Shown here: piece by piece, positions 8,625 to 9,240 of the stretch
Layout of the letters: each line of letters starts with the position of its first letter
Position numbering within the stretch: position 1 is the first letter of the stretch
From: Desulfuromonas sp.
GTDB taxonomy: Bacteria > Desulfobacterota > Desulfuromonadia > Desulfuromonadales > Trichloromonadaceae
Direction of reading: 5' to 3'
Length of the DNA: 9,240 nt
NCBI GenBank assembly: GCA_030145265.1
Contig: JAQYWA010000063.1
Location: 1-9,240 of the forward strand
Program-made: the position numbers and the translations under genes
The notes under the pieces: generated by a model
Database searches by the model: none
Told to the model about the DNA's origin: nothing
What the model saw: the letters and a program-made list of their open reading frames with translations, nothing else

Positions 8625-8677
8625 GTGGGTTATGTTCGCCAAAATCTGGCCTCAACCAGTCAATTCCTCGCTGCGGC

Positions 8678-8694
8678 GCCCAAAGGTCTTGGGC
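8678..8694 (+). promoter_or_regulatory. Small inverted repeat in the nrfH upstream region
   Basis: GCCCAA (8678-8683) and TTGGGC (8689-8694) are exact complements around a 5-base spacer. It lies about 120 bases before the nrfH start, so it could be an operator for a dimeric regulator. I do not recognise it as a known regulator site. Confidence 0.25.
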
Positions 8695-8731
8695 CGTTTA
8701 GCTGAAAAGTGGCACATTTCTGATAAACATT

Positions 8732-8792
8732 ATAGAGACATAGAGACAGCGCAAGAGCATAGAAATACGAGTTTTTGATTTATATATCGTAT
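8732..8792 (+). promoter_or_regulatory. nrfH leader with tandem and inverted repeats
   Basis: The AT-richer leader of nrfH has a perfect 8-bp tandem repeat (ATAGAGAC twice, 8732-8747) overlapping a possible -10 (TATAGA at 8731-8736). Downstream is an inverted repeat, ATACGA (8765-8770) with TCGTAT (8787-8792), whose 16-base loop is AT-rich. The second arm ends 6 bases before the AAAGGAGG ribosome binding site that starts at 8799. The placement suits control of nitrite reductase expression, but I see no full Fnr/HcpR-like (TTGAT-N4-ATCAA) or NsrR-like site. Confidence 0.35.
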
Positions 8793-8813
8793 CTGATGAA
8801 AGGAGGTAACGGA

Positions 8814-9240
8814 ATGGCGAAATCCAAGAAGTTTTTCTTTCTGGTGGCCATCCTGGTGGGGGTGGCCTTGACGGCCTTTGTCATGTTCGGGCCCCCTAGA
8901 ATGTTGGCGCGCAGCAGCGAGCCCGATTTCTGTTCGGGCTGCCACGTGATGGAGGCTGAATTTGAGGCCTGGGCCCATGTCGGCGCCCATCGGCAGATCA
9001 AGTGCGTCGATTGCCATCTGCCGAACCAGAACCAGTTTGTCCATTACCTGTGGAAATCGATCGACGGTCTCAAGGATGTGGTCATGTTCTATTCAGGCCA
9101 GGTTTCTGACGACATTGAGATGACGGCTCACGCTAAAGATGTTCTGCAGGCTAATTGCATTCGCTGCCACTCGACCACGGTCTCGATGATCGATGACCAG
9201 AGGGATTGCTGGAAATGCCACCGCGGCATCCAGCATAAGC
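8814..9240 (+). CDS. nrfH: Cytochrome c nitrite reductase small subunit NrfH (3' end cut by window)
   Basis: The visible 142 residues have an N-terminal membrane anchor (about 7-26) and four CxxCH heme sites: CSGCH (40-44), CVDCH (64-68), CIRCH (115-119) and CWKCH (132-136). This is the NapC/NirT-type quinol dehydrogenase pattern. The first site reads CxxCHxM (Met46), the feature that in NrfH supplies the methionine ligand of heme 1. NrfH takes electrons from the quinol pool and passes them to the periplasmic pentaheme NrfA, which reduces nitrite to ammonium. NrfH proteins are about 140-170 residues, so only a short tail is missing, and nrfA is expected next. The ATG at 8814 follows AAAGGAGG with 7-base spacing. 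The upstream terminator shows that it starts its own transcription unit. Confidence 0.92.
   Translation, partial: MAKSKKFFFLVAILVGVALTAFVMFGPPRMLARSSEPDFCSGCHVMEAEFEAWAHVGAHRQIKCVDCHLPNQNQFVHYLWKSIDGLKDVVMFYSGQVSDDIEMTAHAKDVLQANCIRCHSTTVSMIDDQRDCWKCHRGIQHK

Noticed and set aside
8710..8725. Possible sigma-54 promoter (TGGCAC) upstream of nrfH
   Set aside because: The -24 GG is present, but the -12 GC ten bases later is replaced by AT, so the essential second element is missing.

Overview
This window looks like chromosomal DNA from a GC-rich, anaerobic, respiring bacterium of the Desulfuromonadales/Geobacterales type (Desulfobacterota). That placement is inferred from gene content and from repeat styles I associate with these genomes: a birA-coaX pair, an EF-G2 paralogue, a response regulator fused to a PilZ domain of the kind common in Geobacter and Myxococcus, a tetraheme NrfH, and long palindromic intergenic repeats. 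No rRNA, tRNA, CRISPR array, transposase or phage gene is visible.

Layout, left to right. (1) Positions 1-1115 hold the 3' end of birA and then complete coaX, separated by a 127-bp palindromic repeat. (2) Positions 1257-3335 hold an EF-G-like GTPase of the EF-G2 type, with a hairpin before its ribosome binding site and a GNRA-capped hairpin straight after its stop codon. A second 127-bp palindrome follows, in opposite orientation to the first, so the pair brackets coaX and the GTPase gene. (3) Positions 3531-6595 form a probable four-gene operon: an inner-membrane protein with two SPOR domains, a conserved-looking helical protein of unknown function, a MOSC-domain protein and a Mog/MoaB-type molybdenum-cofactor enzyme. 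The last two overlap by 4 bp. (4) Positions 6596-6922 are a non-coding repeat-rich stretch with nested inverted repeats. (5) A ZIP-family metal transporter on the minus strand is divergent from a receiver-PilZ response regulator, which ends in a clear intrinsic terminator. (6) An AT-richer leader precedes nrfH, the membrane tetraheme subunit of cytochrome c nitrite reductase, cut by the window end.

Functional themes. BirA and CoaX serve cofactor metabolism (biotin attachment and CoA synthesis). The SPOR protein points to septal peptidoglycan binding, and its unknown neighbour may act with it. MOSC and Mog belong to molybdenum-cofactor handling. The response regulator has intact receiver residues and an intact c-di-GMP binding motif. 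NrfH would pass quinol electrons to a periplasmic NrfA, presumably encoded just downstream.

Most of the window is ordinary housekeeping DNA. The points I find most worth checking are the pair of palindromes whose interior arms differ but still pair, the His-to-Tyr change at the GTPase catalytic position of the EF-G2, the unknown helical protein next to the SPOR protein, and the repeat-rich nrfH leader. I found no convincing new multi-gene system.
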